A DNA stretch of 64,000 bases from Pyropia haitanensis (Eukaryota > Rhodophyta > Bangiophyceae > Bangiales > Bangiaceae): positions 732,801 to 796,800 of the forward strand of contig SDUX01000005.1 in NCBI GenBank assembly GCA_008729055.1. Direction: 5' to 3'. The notes below the pieces were generated by a model. It saw nothing but the letters and a program-made list of their open reading frames with translations, had not been told where the DNA came from and did not search any database. A program made the position numbers and the translations under genes. Positions 44,997 through 56,698 of this stretch are shown piece after piece (position 1 is the stretch's first letter; each line of letters starts with the position of its first letter).

Positions 44997-46703
44997 ATGG
45001 CGACCCCAGAGTCACTGGGATCCGCACTGGCTCTGCTGGATGATGTCAAGGACGACTTCGGCACGTTGGAGGAGGCGCTGAGGCACGTGGCGGTCCGCAC
45101 CAGCCGGTCCTTCTCATCGTTGCGGTCGGCGTACCACCGCTCCCGTCGTGGGGTCGCCAAGCGCCATCGGCAGTTCAAGCTGGGGGCGGAGCAGGAGGCC
45201 GTCTTGGTTGACGTTGCCCAGGCGTGCAGCGTGAACAACGTGGCGCTGTCGATGGCGCAGCTGCGGCAGCTGGCAGAGCGCAAGTGGGGCGTATCTGTGT
45301 CGCGGCGGTGGGTCGGGCGTTTTGTCGGGCGACACCGCGGCATGCTGAGCCAGCGGGCTTGTGAGGCTCTGGCGGGCAAGCGGGCGGGGCGGGAGGTGTT
45401 TGACGGGGTGGTCGATTTCTGCACGGAGCTAAAGGACTTCCTCCCCCACTATCACTTCCCTCCCCACGCTGTCTTCAACTACGACGAAACTAGGGTCGTG
45501 CAGAAGGGTGAGCGCCCGGCCTTGCGCCGGGTCGAGACGGCCAACAAGGAGCGGGCCAACGCGCGGTCCACGCGGCACCAGAACGTGGCATCTCTGTTGA
45601 CCTTTGTGGCCGCGGACGGGTCAGTGCTGCTGAGTGTCTACATCTTGAAGGGCAATTTCGGGGACGGAGACGAGGCGACGGTTGCCTTCACGATGGAGCG
45701 GGCGCCGCGGGTGACGCGCGGGACGTGGCCGAGATTCTACGTCTGGAACGACTCCGGATATCTGGATGCTGCGGTCTTCAAGTCGGTGCTCGTCAAGGTG
45801 GCGGAGGAGTTCCACGCTAAGTATCCTGGTCTGCAAGCCCTCCTCTATGGTGACCAACTGGCTGCCCACCGCCGCGCTGACACCGTGGAGTTCGCTCTGG
45901 GGCTCGGCCTGTTCCTATGTTCCCTTCCAAAATACACCTCCCATATCACACAGCCGCTCGACGAGGCCCCATTTGCGGCGCTGCAGGCAGACAGGAGGCG
46001 CCGCAACGAGGCGGCTGTTATGGACGGGATGCTGACAAACACGGACACCCGAGACGCCCTGTTGATGGCGGCTTACGAGGCCGAGCGGCGGGCGTTCAGC
46101 CGCCCGGTCATCATTGGCGCCTTTTGACGGCGGGGACTGTGGCCGTTCAACGCGGACCTGATGCAAGTCAACGTCAGGGCGAATCTGGGGTTGGTCGAGA
46201 CGGGGCAGACCGCTATCGAGGCCGCACGCCACGCCGCCTCTGAGGTCATCCAGGCTGCGCAGGAGCGAGTGGACGACGCCCGGGCGGGGTCTTCGAAGGG
46301 CAAGGCGAGGGTGGCGAGGGGCGTGGTCCACTCCCCCTTCCTGCTCCTGCAGCAGCACCGCCAGATGGAGGAGCAGGCGGCCAAGGAGGGCGAGGCCAAG
46401 GTGGCTCGCCAGGAGGAGCGCGAGCGGCGCAAGGAGCACCAAGCGCAGCTGCTGGACGACAAGGCCGCAGCCCGAGAGAAGAGTCGTTGCCGCGTGTGCG
46501 CGGGTAAGGTGCGCCGTGGTGGGAGTGCGTGGGTTGGGTGCCGTTGCAATGCGTTCTGGGTGTGCCCCGCCTGCGCCAAGACCATGCAAGCGGGCCAGGC
46601 ACTGGCGGGGCACCTGACGGTGTGTGGCGAGGTGGCCGAAGGTGACTCGGAGGGCGATGGTGGCTCGGGGGGGGAGTGTGGTAGCTCGGACACGACGGAG
46701 TAG
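44997..46703 (+). pseudogene. DDE transposase (pogo/Tigger-like), one in-frame stop
   Basis: This is a cut-and-paste transposase of the DDE_1 type. The N-terminus has a helix-turn-helix/CENP-B-like DNA-binding region (SMAQLRQLAERKWGVSVSRR, with WVGRFVGRH). The catalytic core shows FNYDETRV (first Asp), LLYGDQLAAHR (second Asp, with Gln where Asn is usual) and SHITQPLDEAPFAALQ (third Asp). The typical C-terminal GLWPFN motif follows. A TGA at 46,125-46,127 interrupts the frame just before that motif, at a position where Arg would fit, so CGA to TGA is the likely change. After it the same frame continues through a charged coiled-coil-like region and a Cys-rich knuckle (CRVCAGKVRRGG ... CRCNAFWVCPAC) to a stop at 46,703. 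An upstream in-frame extension to 44,886 exists, but the ATG at 44,997 (GCACCATGG) has the better context. Unless the stop is read through, the copy is inactive. Confidence 0.8.
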
Positions 46704-46777
46704 CGCGACGTGGAGTACCATACCAGACCGGCCCCGATAGTGATTACAGGGACGTCGTGGCAGAATTGTAATTTTCA

Positions 46778-46824
46778 TCAGATGCGATTCGACGCCCATT
46801 CGTGCGATTCGGTGCCCGCGCCTC
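46778..46824. repeat. Right terminal inverted repeat of the pogo-like element
   Basis: This is the inverted counterpart of 44,809-44,856. It reads, on the plus strand, GATGCGATTCGACGCCC followed by GTGCGATTCGGTG, so it has the same two-box layout. Confidence 0.7.
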
Positions 46825-48368
46825 CCACCAGCTCCACCCCCTCTGCGCGAAGCCTGCGCAGTGGGCCTTGTTGCGGGATCCACTTCAAGCGCTTATCAAG
46901 AGCAGAACCTTGCAAAAATCACGATTTAGGGCGATCATGAAGTGCCCTAGAGACCCCGTAGAGGCCGATTTCTTGCAGAAAACGTGATAAACCTTGAAGT
47001 CAGTATGACTACGTGCTCGGTCGTGGGATTGCGACACACCACAACGTGCGTCTCAGTGCGGGCTACACAGTGATGTACTGAACGATGACGACCATGCAGG
47101 TCTTGACCCATTGTTCAAGGTTAATTATGCTTTCTTCAAGTGCGAATGCACACAGCTCTCGCGCCGCATGAAGCGTGATCACGCTCTCCTAATAGAAGTA
47201 CAGCATCGACAAGAGCTTGTAGCCCCCGTTTCACCTGAAAAGTCCCATGTTTCTTGGGTTGTATCCCGGCATTTATGCAGCTCGCCGGAGTTGATCACGT
47301 GAGGCGCACGCCGTATCTCGGCGGCCTGCAGATCTTCCTGAGAGTTTTTTTTTCAAATACGCGGTACAGTACGCTCCCAACCGTCGGCTTGCTTCTCTCC
47401 GACGGCACTGACAGGCCCCCGAAGCACTTGCGCCGAGACTCGCGGCAGTACTAGACGATAGAGGCCAAAACCAGCCGTGGGCGCCATTGCCGACCGGTCG
47501 CTGCCGCGACCACGGCCGCCGCCGCGGCCGCCGTCGCGGCCCGATGCGGACTAGAGCCGGCGGGCGGCAGGGGGGACGAGAGGGCGGGAACGTGGACGTC
47601 GGCGGCAGTGGCAGCTGGCGCCGCCAGCGCGGCGCCCCCCGCAACTGCAGCCGCTGCCGCCGCAGTCGCTGCCGCAGCCTCTGTGGTCACTGATGCCCCA
47701 TGCCCGCGATGTGGTGGTAGTGCGTCAGTGTTACCATGCATCTCTGTGGCGTCATCAACCGGGCCATGGAGATGGATTGTCGGCCGCTCAGGGATGGCCG
47801 TCGTGGTCCCCGCGAGGACTGTGATGGAGCGTTACCGAAACTTAACATCCAATTGGATGCTCCTTAGTAGGGAATCCATCACCTCCCTTCAACATACTTT
47901 GCCGTATTTCTCAACCTTTTAAGTGTGAGGATCGGCCTCTGATCCACTCAGTTGGGGCGGCGGCCGCCGCGGCGCATGCGACCACTTCAAGGAAAATCAA
48001 GGTTTGTTCAAGCCCTTCCGGCTTGAAGAGCGCTTGACGGGGATCCCGGTTTAAGCACCACTGCGCTGTGTGCAGCGGGCTCGGGAAGTAGGGCTCATGC
48101 GGCCGCAGGAGATTAGGAACCCCCCTAGATTTGGTAGTCCCAATTCCCTGCTGGTTACAAGGCTTAGCCCAAGGGGAATGATTTACCTAACGTACAAGTT
48201 TTAACGGAACACTGCTTGCACACACCCAGTTTAGGTAAGGATGGCAGTAACGATCGTTAAGAAATCTCTGAACGAGTTACCGACTTGTTAAACGACTTTA
48301 ACGACATCGTTAAACGAACTAATTCACGATGTATTTGGATGTATTTTGGTACGAAATACCGACATAAG
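46825..48368. other. AT-richer intergenic DNA, no gene seen
   Basis: There is one short CCG-rich island (47,490-47,690). Around 48,170-48,330 there are several GTTAAACGA/CGTTAA words and a TTACCTAA ... TTAGGTAA pair. A related CGTTAA-rich stretch lies just outside the Harbinger element near 57,050-57,125. No coding frame is convincing. Confidence 0.4.
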
Positions 48369-49247
48369 TCAGATCGCGGGCTGTGAAAGATCCAACGAGC
48401 TCACCGGGCAAGGTTCAGCCTTGGCACCTCGCGTGCACGCACTGGCACCCAACATCGCTCCCGGGCCGTGACCACAAGGGTTGCGCGGCACGTCGGACTT
48501 TGGACCATGAGCTGGCGTGCGCACACCGGTCGCGCCGCACAGCGCACTGGGAAGCATGAGCTGTCCCGCGTGGTGTCCGCATCGCGATGTGGTCGGCGAA
48601 AGAGTGCGCGTGGAACACGGTGAGTTCACGGGGCGGACGTGGGCGCAGCGCCATGAAGCTGGATGAGGCTGAGTGAGGGAAGAGTGAGTCCGGCCATTGC
48701 TACTGTGCCCTTTGCTGACGTGATTGCCCTCGCTTCTGTCACGTGTGTCTCCGTCCGTCTTCCTTTTTCGATGATGTTGTTTAATTGCCGTCGCTTCTGT
48801 CATGTGTGTCACCGTCCGGCTTTCGCTCTCAATGATGTTGCCTGTTTGTGCTTGCCCAGCTCTGATGCACTGCGTTTGTACCCTTCCCCGCGACGTTGCG
48901 TGCAAACCGTTGTGCAGCATGGCTGTATAAGGTACGCGTCCCATGGCACAAGTGGGGGTGGCGTGGAGCACCAAGGGGATGTACGAGTGGAGATAGCTGA
49001 CTGTGTGTGGTAGATCATTGCACTCCTCTCGCTGCTGTCTTCTGCTCTGCTTGAGAGGCACAACAACCTGTACGTGTGCCTTCATGCTTTCGGACACGTG
49101 TGAGAGAGATGTGTGCGTGAGAGTGCGCAGCCTCCGACCGCAGCGTGTGTGATGGGGAGGGGCGTGAGGCCGATGCGGTTCCGCGCGCAGAGCTGACAAA
49201 CGGGAGTGTTTAATAACTTTGGAGCCATTGTTCTGTTCACCGTTCAC
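48369..49247 (-). CDS. Possible hypothetical protein, 292 codons
   Basis: An 879-base open frame on the minus strand in moderate-GC DNA is longer than chance would usually give here. The product would be His/Thr/Arg-rich with no recognisable domain. Part of it (about 48,730-48,853) is a diverged 61-bp direct repeat at DNA level. Nothing in the context indicates a function, and it could be spurious. Confidence 0.22.
   Translation of the reverse strand: MNGEQNNGSKVIKHSRLSALRAEPHRPHAPPHHTRCGRRLRTLTHTSLSHVSESMKAHVQVVVPLKQSRRQQREECNDLPHTVSYLHSYIPLVLHATPTCAMGRVPYTAMLHNGLHATSRGRVQTQCIRAGQAQTGNIIESESRTVTHMTEATAIKQHHRKRKTDGDTRDRSEGNHVSKGHSSNGRTHSSLTQPHPASWRCAHVRPVNSPCSTRTLSPTTSRCGHHAGQLMLPSALCGATGVRTPAHGPKSDVPRNPCGHGPGAMLGASACTRGAKAEPCPVSSLDLSQPAI
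48731..48853. repeat. 61-bp direct repeat, two units
   Basis: CGCTTCTGTCACGTGTGTC at 48,731 recurs as CGCTTCTGTCATGTGTGTC at 48,792. Similarity continues through CCGTCC and the ATGATGTTG ends of both units. Confidence 0.65.
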
Positions 49248-49431
49248 ATTGCGGAAACCCTTACGTCACTTCTCAACATGCGGACACCCTCATATCAATG
49301 ACAAAATCTCCCTCAACCTTGCGACCCACGATCCAAGCCAGGTCAAGCTTCGCTGCGCGGAAACTGCTAAGGCTGTTCACCTTTTCTTGTGGGTAGCCGT
49401 GGACGTTGTGGGTCGGGAGGGGCAGCAGCTG

Positions 49432-51482
49432 TCATTGTGCCGAGGGAGCGTCAAAGTTGAAGCGCAGTATGGTCGACGCGTTACCCGCAGGTGGCGCAGC
49501 CATCTCATCCTCTTCCATGCTCTGCAGCGCCGCTGCCCACACCCCGAGCACGTTCTCATCGGGCAAGGCCCCGTCTTCTTCGAGCGACTCGCAGTCGGCT
49601 GGTCCACCCGTTCCGCGTCCCAACGGCACCAGACCGCGCACCACCGGCTCCGTGCTCACGGCCACACGAGGCATTTCTCAGTACGTATCATATTCGACCC
49701 AGACACAACGGGGAAGTGCGACGGCTGCACCTCGCCCTCCGTCAAGAAGTCAAACAGCTGCTGCATCACCCGGCTGGCCGCAATCTCCTCGCCCGGGAAC
49801 CACTTGCGGAAGTACCCGCCCGCAGCGCTGGCGATGTTGAAGGACGTGAAGTAGCTCATGGGGGTGCCGCGCCAATCGAGGTCCAAGAGACTCCGTGCAG
49901 CCGTCATGTAGTCTGGTAGCAACAACCATGCCACCAAAAATAGGGGGTGCTTTTCCGATTGCCAGTGTCTCTGCAGGTCGGTGCACAATCCAGAGACACC
50001 GGTGTGCACTACTGCCTCAGACAAATGCTGGTAGACACTCTCGTACGCCCAAAAGACGTCAGCAAGCGAGCTCTTATCCCGCTCCAGCAGGAAAGCAGTC
50101 TGATCCACCGGATGAATGACCGCTTCGGCCACAACCAGCTGCGTCCAAAAGAAGCCCTCCCTGAGCGGAAGCAGTGCGGGTGGGGCAGAGTCCCCCAGCT
50201 CCACAAAAAAGGAACGCAGGGCGCCGTGAACTTGTAGCGGGCTTGCAATGCACATCTGTAAAGAGCTCCAGCGCGTTTTGCAAACCACCAGTATAGCCAG
50301 AGGCTGCCCGTACAGCCGCTCCATCGTTGTCCTTGCCTGCGGCATCAGCTTCGCGGAGGATCGAGACAGGGCATTCTCTGCGGTCACAGCCGCGTCCATC
50401 GCTGGTCGAAGGGAGGAGTTTCGTAGCACGTGTTTCATGGGCAAATTCAGCTGGTGGGCCATGCATCGCAGGAAGATCAGTCATGGGTGACGCAGCGCCA
50501 GGATACGCTTTGCACGGCCGCACTGGCCAGCATCATCCGTGCATACGCACGCCACTAGAACACCAACATCTTTGTCGATGCGTTCAATAAAGGAGGCCAC
50601 CCCAGCTGCTGTTGCAAGTCCATGGTGCTGGTGACCCTCCTCCTCAATGTCGAGCACGCAGCGCTTAGCAAGCACGCCAACAACCGCACCCAGCACATGC
50701 CTGCCGTCATGCCCCTTGTACCCGTACACCATGAGGGTCGCGCGCACCTCGCCACAAGCCAGCGCCTTGACAGCGCCCAGGCTGCTCCGCATCGCTGCCT
50801 CAGCAGCCCTGTTGAGAACATCCCCCGAGAGCTGCCGTCTGCTGGGAAGGCTTTCGATGGCGGACTGGCGCAAGCTGCCAACTAGTTCCACAAAAGAGGC
50901 GCGCTCGACAAGTGCGAACGGCAGCCGGGCATCCGCCATGAGGTGCAGTAGACGACCATCAAGGGCAGTGTTCTCGTCAGCAGAGAGGGGTGCACTGAAG
51001 TAGGCTTGCAAGGGCTTCTCGCTGCGCCCGCGCTTGCGCGAGTGCTTTCTATTTTCATCCAGGAAGGAAGACACAGCCGCGTGTTGATGCATGGTGATGC
51101 CAGTCTCTTGGCAGAAAGACGTGACATCCTCATCCGAAGCCCCTGCCATGGACGCGGCTCCCGCAATCTGGCTGCTCGCACCACGTGATGACGCAGCGTC
51201 CCCTCCTCCCGCGGATCTGCGCACGCTCGCAGAGTGCGCGGAAGGGCACCGCCGAAGATGCGGCATCATTTTATCACGACCGCCGTGTATCGGCTCGGCA
51301 GGGGGCGCGACCTGAATCTTGGCTATTGCTTCCTCGTCTCCATCACAAGCCTTAACATCTGCCAGGTACCGCGCGCGCGCATCTTTACAAGCGACACAGT
51401 ACGCCACGCAGTAGTTGGTCGTCCTCCCGTGACCGTCCTTGAAACGATCCGTTGTACGGCGAAAGGCCGCCCAAAGGTCCAT
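49432..51482 (-). pseudogene. hAT-type transposase with BED finger, interrupted
   Basis: Read on the minus strand, the product begins with a BED-type zinc finger (WAAFRRTTDRFKDGHGRTTN, then CVAC ... H.RRC). A DUF659-like section follows (LPFALVERASFVELVGSLR; LMVYGYKGHDGRHVLG; VVGVLAKRCVLDIEEEGHQH), then CVCTDDAGQCGRAKRILAL and FLRCMAHQLNLPMKHVL. This is the order seen in hAT-superfamily transposases that pair with DUF659. The dimerisation region lies near the end (HPLFLVAWLLLPDYMTAA). A TGA at 50,481-50,483 breaks the frame between RHP and LIFLRC, with the same frame continuing after it. Near 49,675-49,690 the signal moves to another frame for an acidic tail ending at 49,432. No terminal repeats could be identified. 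The copy is probably inactive. Confidence 0.72.
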
Positions 51483-51674
51483 CGCTGTCTTGCTTCACCA
51501 GCGGCCTTGCAACAATGGAGCCCACGGCCGGGGGTGAACGATGGGCGTCACTAGTGGTCACGTGTGCTGAAGGTGCGAGTGCTTTCGGCGCGACAACCGG
51601 GGCCAGTGTGCAACAGACTTGATGGAGCCATTGGCGCTATCAATTGCGCACAGGATACATGTGGACGTACTTCA

Positions 51675-51698
51675 GAGCCCTATTCGGTAATGCAACCC
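51675..51698. repeat. Left Harbinger terminal inverted repeat
   Basis: About 24 bp match the inverted right end at about 22 positions. The first base is shared, but the flanking bases are not. Confidence 0.75.
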
Positions 51699-51699
51699 A

Positions 51700-52741
51700 G
51701 TCCGCGGATCTGCAGTGCGGATCCGCGGATTCATAGGAAATCGAGCCTCTTGGGGCCAGCCCCAGATCCTCATCACAGGCACCTCGAGAACCAGGTTTAC
51801 GAGTGGGGATCTGCGCGCGCACGTGGGGTAAGTGTGACTGGACGATCGAACGGACCGGAAAGAAGTCCATCGATGGGTCGCATTTCGCCAAGTCATTCGG
51901 CCAAGGCATCAAAATATTTGGCTCGTCCGCTTACGCCATCCACTCCAACATCCACCCCCCTACACACCTCCCCCGACGACACTTGCCCGTACACTTGGCA
52001 CGACCACACGCACTCCGACCACCGCAGGCCAACTGCGCGACCACCGCCTGAGCCCCCCTCCACAGCCGCGCGTGCCACTACACTTGGCACAACCTCCTAC
52101 ACATGGTGCTTCCTCTCCCCCGTCCATCGACACCGCCTCCGCCCCCCCCCTCCCCGGCCTAAATGGTGCTGGCCTTGCCGCTGCTGTCCACCACCGCGGC
52201 GGTGCTCCCTCCCCCAACCTCATCCCGGCGCAGGCCGTACCCGTGCTGTCAACCACCTCGTTGGGCTCTCTCCCATCTTCCTTTTCGCGCTGGCCGCGCC
52301 GGTGCTGGCCGCCGCCGCGGCGGTGCTCCCCTCCTCTGCCTGGCCGTGCCGGACGTGCCGCTGCGGCCGGCCTCCGCTCTGGCGGTCCATCCCCCATTCG
52401 TCGCGCCGCCCGACGTGCGGGAGCTGCTGGCTACCGCGGCGGCGTCCACCTACCCATCTGTCGATGCCTGACGTGCCGCAGCTGTGGGCTGTCGCGTCGG
52501 TGCTCTTCCCCTTCCTCGGGTCGTTGCCTACCGTCGGGCAACTGGCGGCCGCCACGGCGGTGTGGCTCTTCCCCTCTGCTGGTCAACAACGTGCCGTTTC
52601 TCCTGGCCACTGTGTCGGCTCACCCACCTCTCCCTTCCGCTGACGACACGTACGGCGGCTATTTTGCGCCGCGTCGGAGGCTCCCACCCCCCCTTCCATC
52701 ACGCCGCTCGAGTCGCCTGAGGGTGTGAGGGGTGCTCATAC
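51700..52741. other. Harbinger left internal region
   Basis: Non-coding leader between the left repeat and the transposase ATG. It includes GC-rich, Pro-codon-like sequence (52,080-52,700) with open frames but no domain. Confidence 0.4.
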
Positions 52742-54037
52742 ATGGGGGACTCGTTGGGGATATTTGATGAGGAGCATCACATCTTTTTTTCGGGTATGGG
52801 TGTGAGCGGGGATGTTTTGCCTGACAGAGAGGATGGTTTGGGGGGGGTTTTCGGTGGAGAGGGTGGCTCCTCTGTGGGTGGTGTGGCCGATGGTATGGCT
52901 GGGTGGCAGGGTGACGATGACGATGACGATGAGATGGATCTTCCCATGCACCTTCTAGCCATCTTGCTTTCCGGGGAGAAGAAGGCAACCGAGTGGGTGA
53001 GGGATAACGGCCGGGCTTGGGAGGCAAAGCTATACCGCTCTGACGCGTACTATCACAAGAGAATGCGCATGTCGCCGGCATCTTTTGAGGAGCTGTTCAA
53101 GAGAGTGCTCCCTTTCTTGCGCGTGGCGGGGGACGGGATAGTGGGCCGGCCCCCGCAGATTGAGCCCCACATCCGGCTCCTAGTTGTCCTGTTTTGGCTT
53201 GGACATGGTGGGAGCCAGTTTACAACCTGCGAGGTGGCTGACATTGCCGAGTCGACTTTCTCCCCCATCTTGAGGGAGACTGTGGACGCCCTTCTTCGCG
53301 CGCTTCCCTCCCCGGCGTTCCCAGAGACCGAGGCGGGCCAGGCCGCTGTGGCGCAGGGATTTGTGCGCAACCTTGAGTGCCGTATACAGAGGGTGGCCGG
53401 GGTCATAGACGGCTGTCTTATACCTACCAGCACCCCCCCCGCCAAGTACAAGGCGGCCTTTAATACGCGCAGGTGCTTCTATGGTGTGAACCTGCTTGCC
53501 ATAGTCGACTCCAAGAAGCGCTTCTTGTGGACTCGCGGTGGGCTGCGGGGGTCCATGTCGGACAGCCGGGCTTTTAGAGAGAGTGCGTGGTACGAAGCCC
53601 AGTAGGGAAGCCACCCCAAGCTGCGCCCTGGATTCTGCCTCTTGGCTGACGGGGGGTTTGCTTTGGAGACATGGCTGCTCAAGCCTTACCCGGAGGAGCA
53701 GGTGACGACCGTAGCCAAGCGCTTATACCACTACCTTGAGTGCTCGCCGCGCGTGGTGGTGGAGCACGCATTCGGGGAGCTCAAGGGGCGGTGGCGAGTG
53801 CTGCACCACGGGGTGTCTGTGGAGACGGAGTTTGTCCCGTATGTCGTGGAGGCCTGCGTGCGCCTACACAACTTGCTCATCGACATGGGAGACCGTTGAA
53901 CTCGTACCGTCGACGCACAAGCAGGCAACCACCAAAGCATGGCTGCCGACGCGCTGGAGGACGATACGTACGAGCTAGCCGTGCAAATGCGCGACGCATT
54001 AGCACAAGCGCTTTACGAAGAGCACTCTGACGAGTAG
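52742..54037 (+). pseudogene. PIF/Harbinger DDE transposase, two in-frame stops
   Basis: The ATG at 52,742 opens a frame with a Gly/Asp-rich N-terminus (poly-Asp near residue 60). A Harbinger-type N-terminal domain follows (RMRMSPASFEELFKRVLPFL; LLVVLFWLGHGGSQFTTCEV; STFSPILRETVDALL). The catalytic core has GVIDGCLIP (first Asp), LLADGGFALETWLLKPY (second Asp) and VVVEHAFGELKGRWRVL (Glu). The helix VEACVRLHNLLIDMGDR follows. Stops are TAG at 53,603-53,605 and TGA at 53,897-53,899. Beyond each the same frame continues sensibly, reaching a final TAG at 54,035-54,037. CAG to TAG and CGA to TGA would explain them. Full length would be 431 codons, normal for the family. Its partner is the Myb-like gene on the opposite strand. 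Confidence 0.85.
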
Positions 54038-55100
54038 TTAGACGGGCTAAATGTGACCCAATTTGCAAGGTTTTCGTCCTGGACCCACTAGGCGTCCCCT
54101 TCTGGGCCATCATCCCCCCATGTGCGGCCAATTCTTACTTCTTGAACCACACAATATGAGCTCTTTAGGCCCAGCACGCGTCCAAGTACCACATGGAGAA
54201 CACGCAATCCCGCGCAGTACATGTGCCAGCCACGCTCTCCGTTCAACAAGACGAGCGGATCTTGGGCGGCAGTGGGACCGCTGCCCTCCCGCAGCCCCCC
54301 ATCGTCCCCCCACCACCGCGGGGGTGGCCTCTGCCACATCCAGCGTCGGCAAAGCGCCACCGAGCTGCGCTGGATAGCCGGTCGTGGCGGCGGCCGCGGT
54401 TGATGGGAATAGCGCGGCAGGTGACGGCGCCGCGGAGACGGTGGACATCCGTGCGGTCTCTGCGGCGGACGCGATGGCACCGGCCGGCGGCGCGGCGCTC
54501 GGACCGCGGCCCACCCCACTCCTCCCTTTCGGCGTGGCACCCTGCACCATCCTCACCACCCTCTCCGGCTGGGCGCCCGTCACGTGTCTAGTGCTGCCGG
54601 CGGCCGGCGGCGCCCACCTCCACCCCCACCCGCCGGCGGCGGCGGCGGCTGCGGCGCGCCTCGGATTCTCTGGCTGGGCCGCCGCGGGGAAGTGGGGCAC
54701 CCCCGCCGCCGCCGGCGCCGCCGTATCGGCGGCGGCACGGCTGCCGGTGGCGGCGATCCACGCGGGCGACGCGGTGGAGGCGGCGGCGTCGGTGACGCGG
54801 CCGGGGGGGGGGGGCGGGCGCACAGGTCGCCGCGTGGGCGGCCGTGACGGCCGTCTTAGAGGGGCCTAGCGTCCATCGGGTAATGCGGGCGACGCGGGGG
54901 GGCGGGGGGGGAGACGAGGGGGGAGTGAGGGGGGATTCTGAGGACGGGGAGGCACCGGGGCGGGGGTTGCGGGCGGGGGCGCGGTGCGACCCAGACCTGT
55001 TCCCTCGTCCCAGGACGTGCCATCTACTTGCTGCACTCGGACATGGTTCTTTCTACCAGCCCCCCCCCTCCCTACCGCCGCCTTTCCGCTCCTAGCTGGG
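54038..55100. other. Harbinger central spacer
   Basis: This lies between the two converging genes. A minus-strand open frame (54,110-54,823) is Ala/Pro-rich with a few ordinary stretches (GYPAQLGGALPTLDVAEATP). It could be an extra exon or simply composition; no domain is seen. Confidence 0.3.
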
Positions 55101-56698
55101 TCACCCACGAGCGCTCGCACCATTCCCCCCCCCCCCAGTCATCTCCTCTGTCATCATGGGTCGTCCAATCCCTCCCGCCCCCGTCGCCGGACCCGAGCCG
55201 TCTCCTTCCGGGCCTTGCCCTCCGGCACTAGCCGGAACTGCGCTCCCGCCTGCTTCCCCCCCTCCCAGTGCCAGATTGTCGCCGCCCTCTCTCAGGGACT
55301 CGAACTCGCGACGCATCTCCACCACACGCGCCACCGAGACGCCCGATCCAGCAATTTTCAGCATTTGGGACGTAATGCTTTCCACGTACAGCCGCTTCTG
55401 CTCCTCTCGCTTGTTTTTCTCCTCCATGCGCGCCTCGCGCTCGCGCACGTTGACCATCCTCTGCGCCAGCACCAGTCGATCTGCCTGGTACTTCTGGTTC
55501 CACTCGGCCTGCTCTCGCGCCAGCTTGTCTCGGGATTCCCGGTCCCCCTTGTTCCCGGAAAGCGTGTCGACCAGACGGTCCAGCGCCTCCGCCTTCTTTA
55601 CACTACTGGGCTTCTTCCGCTTGAGGGCCCCGCGGGGAACCACTCTGGCGTGGGCGGCCTCGGCCAGCCCCGCATCGCCGCGAATGGCTGGCGCGGGGGG
55701 GGGCGTCTGAACGGGCGGAGATGCGCTCCTGCCGCGCATGGGTAAATCAGACCGAGATGAGGGTGTCCTTGTGCGGCCTCGTGAGACCGAGCCTGCACGC
55801 GGGGACGGCATACCTCGATCAGGCGGGGGGGTCGCGCTGGGCGGGCGACTGCTCAGCGAAGGTGACACCCTCGCCGCGGCCGGGCCTGCGCGACGGCGCC
55901 GAGGGCGGGCCCTCCCGCCCACCTCTTCGCTGGCGGAAGAGCCATCGCCTGTGGGGAACTCTGGGCGAGAGGGAGGCGTACGCGGGGGTGGGGGGGTACT
56001 CAAGCGGGGGTGTCGAGACTCCAGTACAATCTCGCGCTCCACCTCTGCGGTGCCCCCCCACATGGTGTGCCCTGTGTCGTAGTCAACGAATTCTGCTGTC
56101 GACCATGCAGACAGACACATAAAAAATAAAAAAGTGGCATGTACACGGAGTCATGGTCAGTGATTCTGTCACAATAAAGGACTGGGGCGGGCATGCGTCA
56201 CAACATTCATGAGAGGGGCACCAAAGCGGGTCAGCACCTACTAAAGAAAGTCATGTGCGTACCTTTCTTGTCCTCCACGTCATCCGTGGCAGCGCCCCGG
56301 TTGCGGAGCTTGGCGACCGCTTCGTGGACAGATCGCCACGAGCTGCCCAGGCTCTTGATCTTGGCTCCAACCTTGGGGCCCGTAAAAAGAACAGCAGGCT
56401 TGTGGGCACGGTTCAAGGCCTCGGCAAAGCGCACGTACTCTTTTCTCAGCTGCTTGATTTTGTTCTTCGCCTTCAGCACATGGTAGGTGCTGCTAGACGT
56501 GCTCGGTTTCTCCAGCAACTGCCGCGTAGCCTGCTCGGTCCACCGAACCTTTTTAACAGCGGGGGACGCTGCCGAGCCGGCGTCGGCCTTCCCGCGCGGG
56601 AGCGTCCGCTGGGGGTCATTGCCGCCATCGCCACCGGCGGCACCATCTCGTGCGGGCGATGGGTGAGGGGGATCCAAACGGGGAGTGGGGGAAGGCAT
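55101..56698 (-). CDS. Harbinger-associated Myb/SANT-like protein, two exons
   Basis: This is the DNA-binding partner usually needed by PIF/Harbinger transposases for nuclear import and end recognition. Exon 1 (56,698-56,263) holds the Myb/trihelix-like region: VRWTEQATRQLLEKPSTSSS, then VLKAKNKIKQLRKEYVRFAE and AKIKSLGSSWRSVHEAVAKL. The intron is 167 bp (donor GTACGC, acceptor GTCGACAG), and removing it gives one frame of 476 codons. Exon 2 (56,095-55,101) has VDYDTGHTMWGG, a Ser/Pro/Arg-rich linker, a basic ALKRKKPSSVKK stretch and a long coiled coil (about residues 335-420: EWNQKYQADRLVLAQRMVN ... REARMEEKNKREEQKRLYVE). No internal stop interrupts it, unlike its partner transposase. An in-frame upstream extension to 56,827 exists; the ATG at 56,698 is preferred because the extension lacks domain-like sequence. 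Confidence 0.65.

Larger units (their letters stand above)
44809..46824 (+). mobile_element. Tc1/mariner-pogo-like DNA transposon with TIRs
   Basis: A transposase frame (44,997-46,703) is enclosed by terminal inverted repeats at 44,809-44,856 and 46,778-46,824. The element is therefore at least 2.0 kb. The outer limits could lie a little farther out, because weaker inverted similarity continues. No TA target duplication was fixed. Confidence 0.7.
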
